The notes under the pieces were generated by a model. That model saw nothing but the letters and a program-made list of their open reading frames with translations, did not search any database and was not told where the DNA came from. The position numbers and the translations under genes were made by a program. Of a stretch of DNA of 64,000 bases, positions 63,370-64,000 are shown one piece after another. Origin of the DNA: an uncultured Bacteroidota bacterium (GTDB lineage Bacteria > Bacteroidota > Bacteroidia > UKL13-3); contig CAIVZR010000004.1 of NCBI GenBank assembly GCA_903910445.1, forward strand, positions 1 through 64,000, given 5' to 3'. How positions within the stretch are numbered: the stretch's first letter is position 1; each line of letters starts with the position of its first letter.

Positions 63370-64000
63370 TTCCAATCAAGAAGCGAAAGGCCTTTCGCCA
63401 TACGCTATGCTTCATGTATTGGTTATCATTTATGGATTTACACCCATCTTAGGTAAATTAATAAGCATCGATGCGTTGCCTTTGGTATGGTGGCGATTAT
63501 TAATGTCGACCATCGTATTGATTGGTTATTTCATGTATAAAAAGTTTACACTGGAAATGCCAACCAATATATTGATTTTAATGATTCTTACTGGCTTTGT
63601 TGTGGGTTTGCATTGGGCCACATTTTATCAATCAATCAAAGTGTCGAATATCAATACAGCCATGTGTGGGTTTGCCACCATGACTTTATTTACAGCACTG
63701 CTCGAACCACTCTTTTTTAAACGAAAAATTTCATTAATTGAAATCTTGCTAGGGTTGAGTACACTGATTGGCTTGTTTATTATAGCCTATAAGAATGATG
63801 TGCAAATGGAAGGAATTTATTATGGCATGGCGGCAGCTTTTACTGCGGCAATTTTTGTAAATATCAATGTCAAGTTTGCTCGTCGTCATCACGCCTATAG
63901 CATCACCTTTTTCGAATTTGTTGGGGCTTTTTTATGCCTTTCTATAATTTCACTCCTGCTTGGCCAGCAACCCTGGTTATTACTTAAAACTCCTATCGAT
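63356..64000 (+). CDS. EamA/DMT-family transporter, cut by the window end
   Basis: The ATG at 63356 overlaps the end of the LptF/G gene. The frame stays open for 215 codons to the end of the window. The product begins MPQNNSNQEAKGLSPYAML, followed by at least six membrane helices with VIIYGFTPILGKLI, ALPLVWWRLLMSTIVLIG and LTGFVVGLHWATFYQSIKVS, typical of the first EamA repeat. Members export amino acids or metabolites; the substrate is unknown. The C-terminal part lies outside the window. Confidence 0.88.
   Translation, partial: MPQNNSNQEAKGLSPYAMLHVLVIIYGFTPILGKLISIDALPLVWWRLLMSTIVLIGYFMYKKFTLEMPTNILILMILTGFVVGLHWATFYQSIKVSNINTAMCGFATMTLFTALLEPLFFKRKISLIEILLGLSTLIGLFIIAYKNDVQMEGIYYGMAAAFTAAIFVNINVKFARRHHAYSITFFEFVGAFLCLSIISLLLGQQPWLLLKTPID

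Overview
The window is a stretch of a Bacteroidota chromosome. The evidence is a GldM gliding/secretion protein, at least five secreted proteins ending in type IX secretion (T9SS) sorting domains, a fused LpxC-FabZ enzyme, PSD, FloA and LPS genes (Gram-negative envelope), near absence of Shine-Dalgarno sites, and many promoters of the Bacteroidota form TTTG-N17-23-TAnnTTTG. Genus or family cannot be fixed from the sequence. No rRNA and no CRISPR array were seen; one tRNA (Glu, TTC) was found.

Layout. 1-0.9 kb: a palindrome-ended repeat in two copies around a GIY-YIG nuclease gene that is split by a one-base change in an A8 run. 1.0-9.6 kb: a solitary gldM, two alpha/beta hydrolases (one T9SS-exported), a Cys-rich secreted peptide, then a minus-strand operon lepA-tyrS-B12-binding protein-psd. 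9.9-15.1 kb: an esterase, an overlapping lipoprotein/radical SAM pair, an outer-membrane barrel and a CDP-alcohol phosphatidyltransferase. 15.26-19.82 kb: a 4.56-kb integrated element bounded by 15-bp direct repeats made of the 3' end of tRNA-Glu. It carries a tyrosine integrase, a DUF4468 secreted protein, a Xis-like HTH protein, an unknown protein, a candidate replication initiator and a terminase-small-subunit-like protein. 20.0-31.4 kb: gapA, ferredoxin-like protein, floA, four-helix-bundle protein, scoB, panD, a flippase-like membrane protein, rfaE2, a TMTC-like TPR protein, a C10 protease, a lipoprotein and a GNAT. 31.5-42.3 kb: M48 protease with a coupled partner, dnaG, acyltransferase, dnaN, ald, tsaE, polytopic membrane protein. 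42.3-48.9 kb: fabH, lpxD, lpxC-fabZ, yqeY, dnaK, rhodanese. 48.9-54 kb: two large T9SS cargo proteins and a PASTA protein. 54.4-57.9 kb: a fragment of the S10 ribosomal operon (L4-L23-L2-S19-L22-S3) with its own promoter and terminator. 58-64 kb: a lycopene-cyclase-like membrane protein, YitT family protein, a PKD/T9SS protein, a transglutaminase-like protein, an LptF/G permease and a truncated EamA transporter.

The most interesting object is the 4.56-kb element. The combination integrase + Xis-like + replication-initiator-like + TerS-like, with no capsid, tail or lysis genes, is what phage satellites of the PICI type carry, at a much smaller size. Paired 22-bp repeats just inside both ends look like integrase arm sites, and a perfect 16-bp palindrome sits directly before the TerS-like gene. 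The second most interesting is the GIY-YIG gene with its palindromic repeats, which looks like a gene-bearing copy next to a gene-less derivative. Other points: several apparently leaderless genes (panD, fabH, PASTA, yitT), a split S10 operon, TyrS with an altered HIGH motif, and a lycopene-cyclase-family protein lacking the usual acidic residues.
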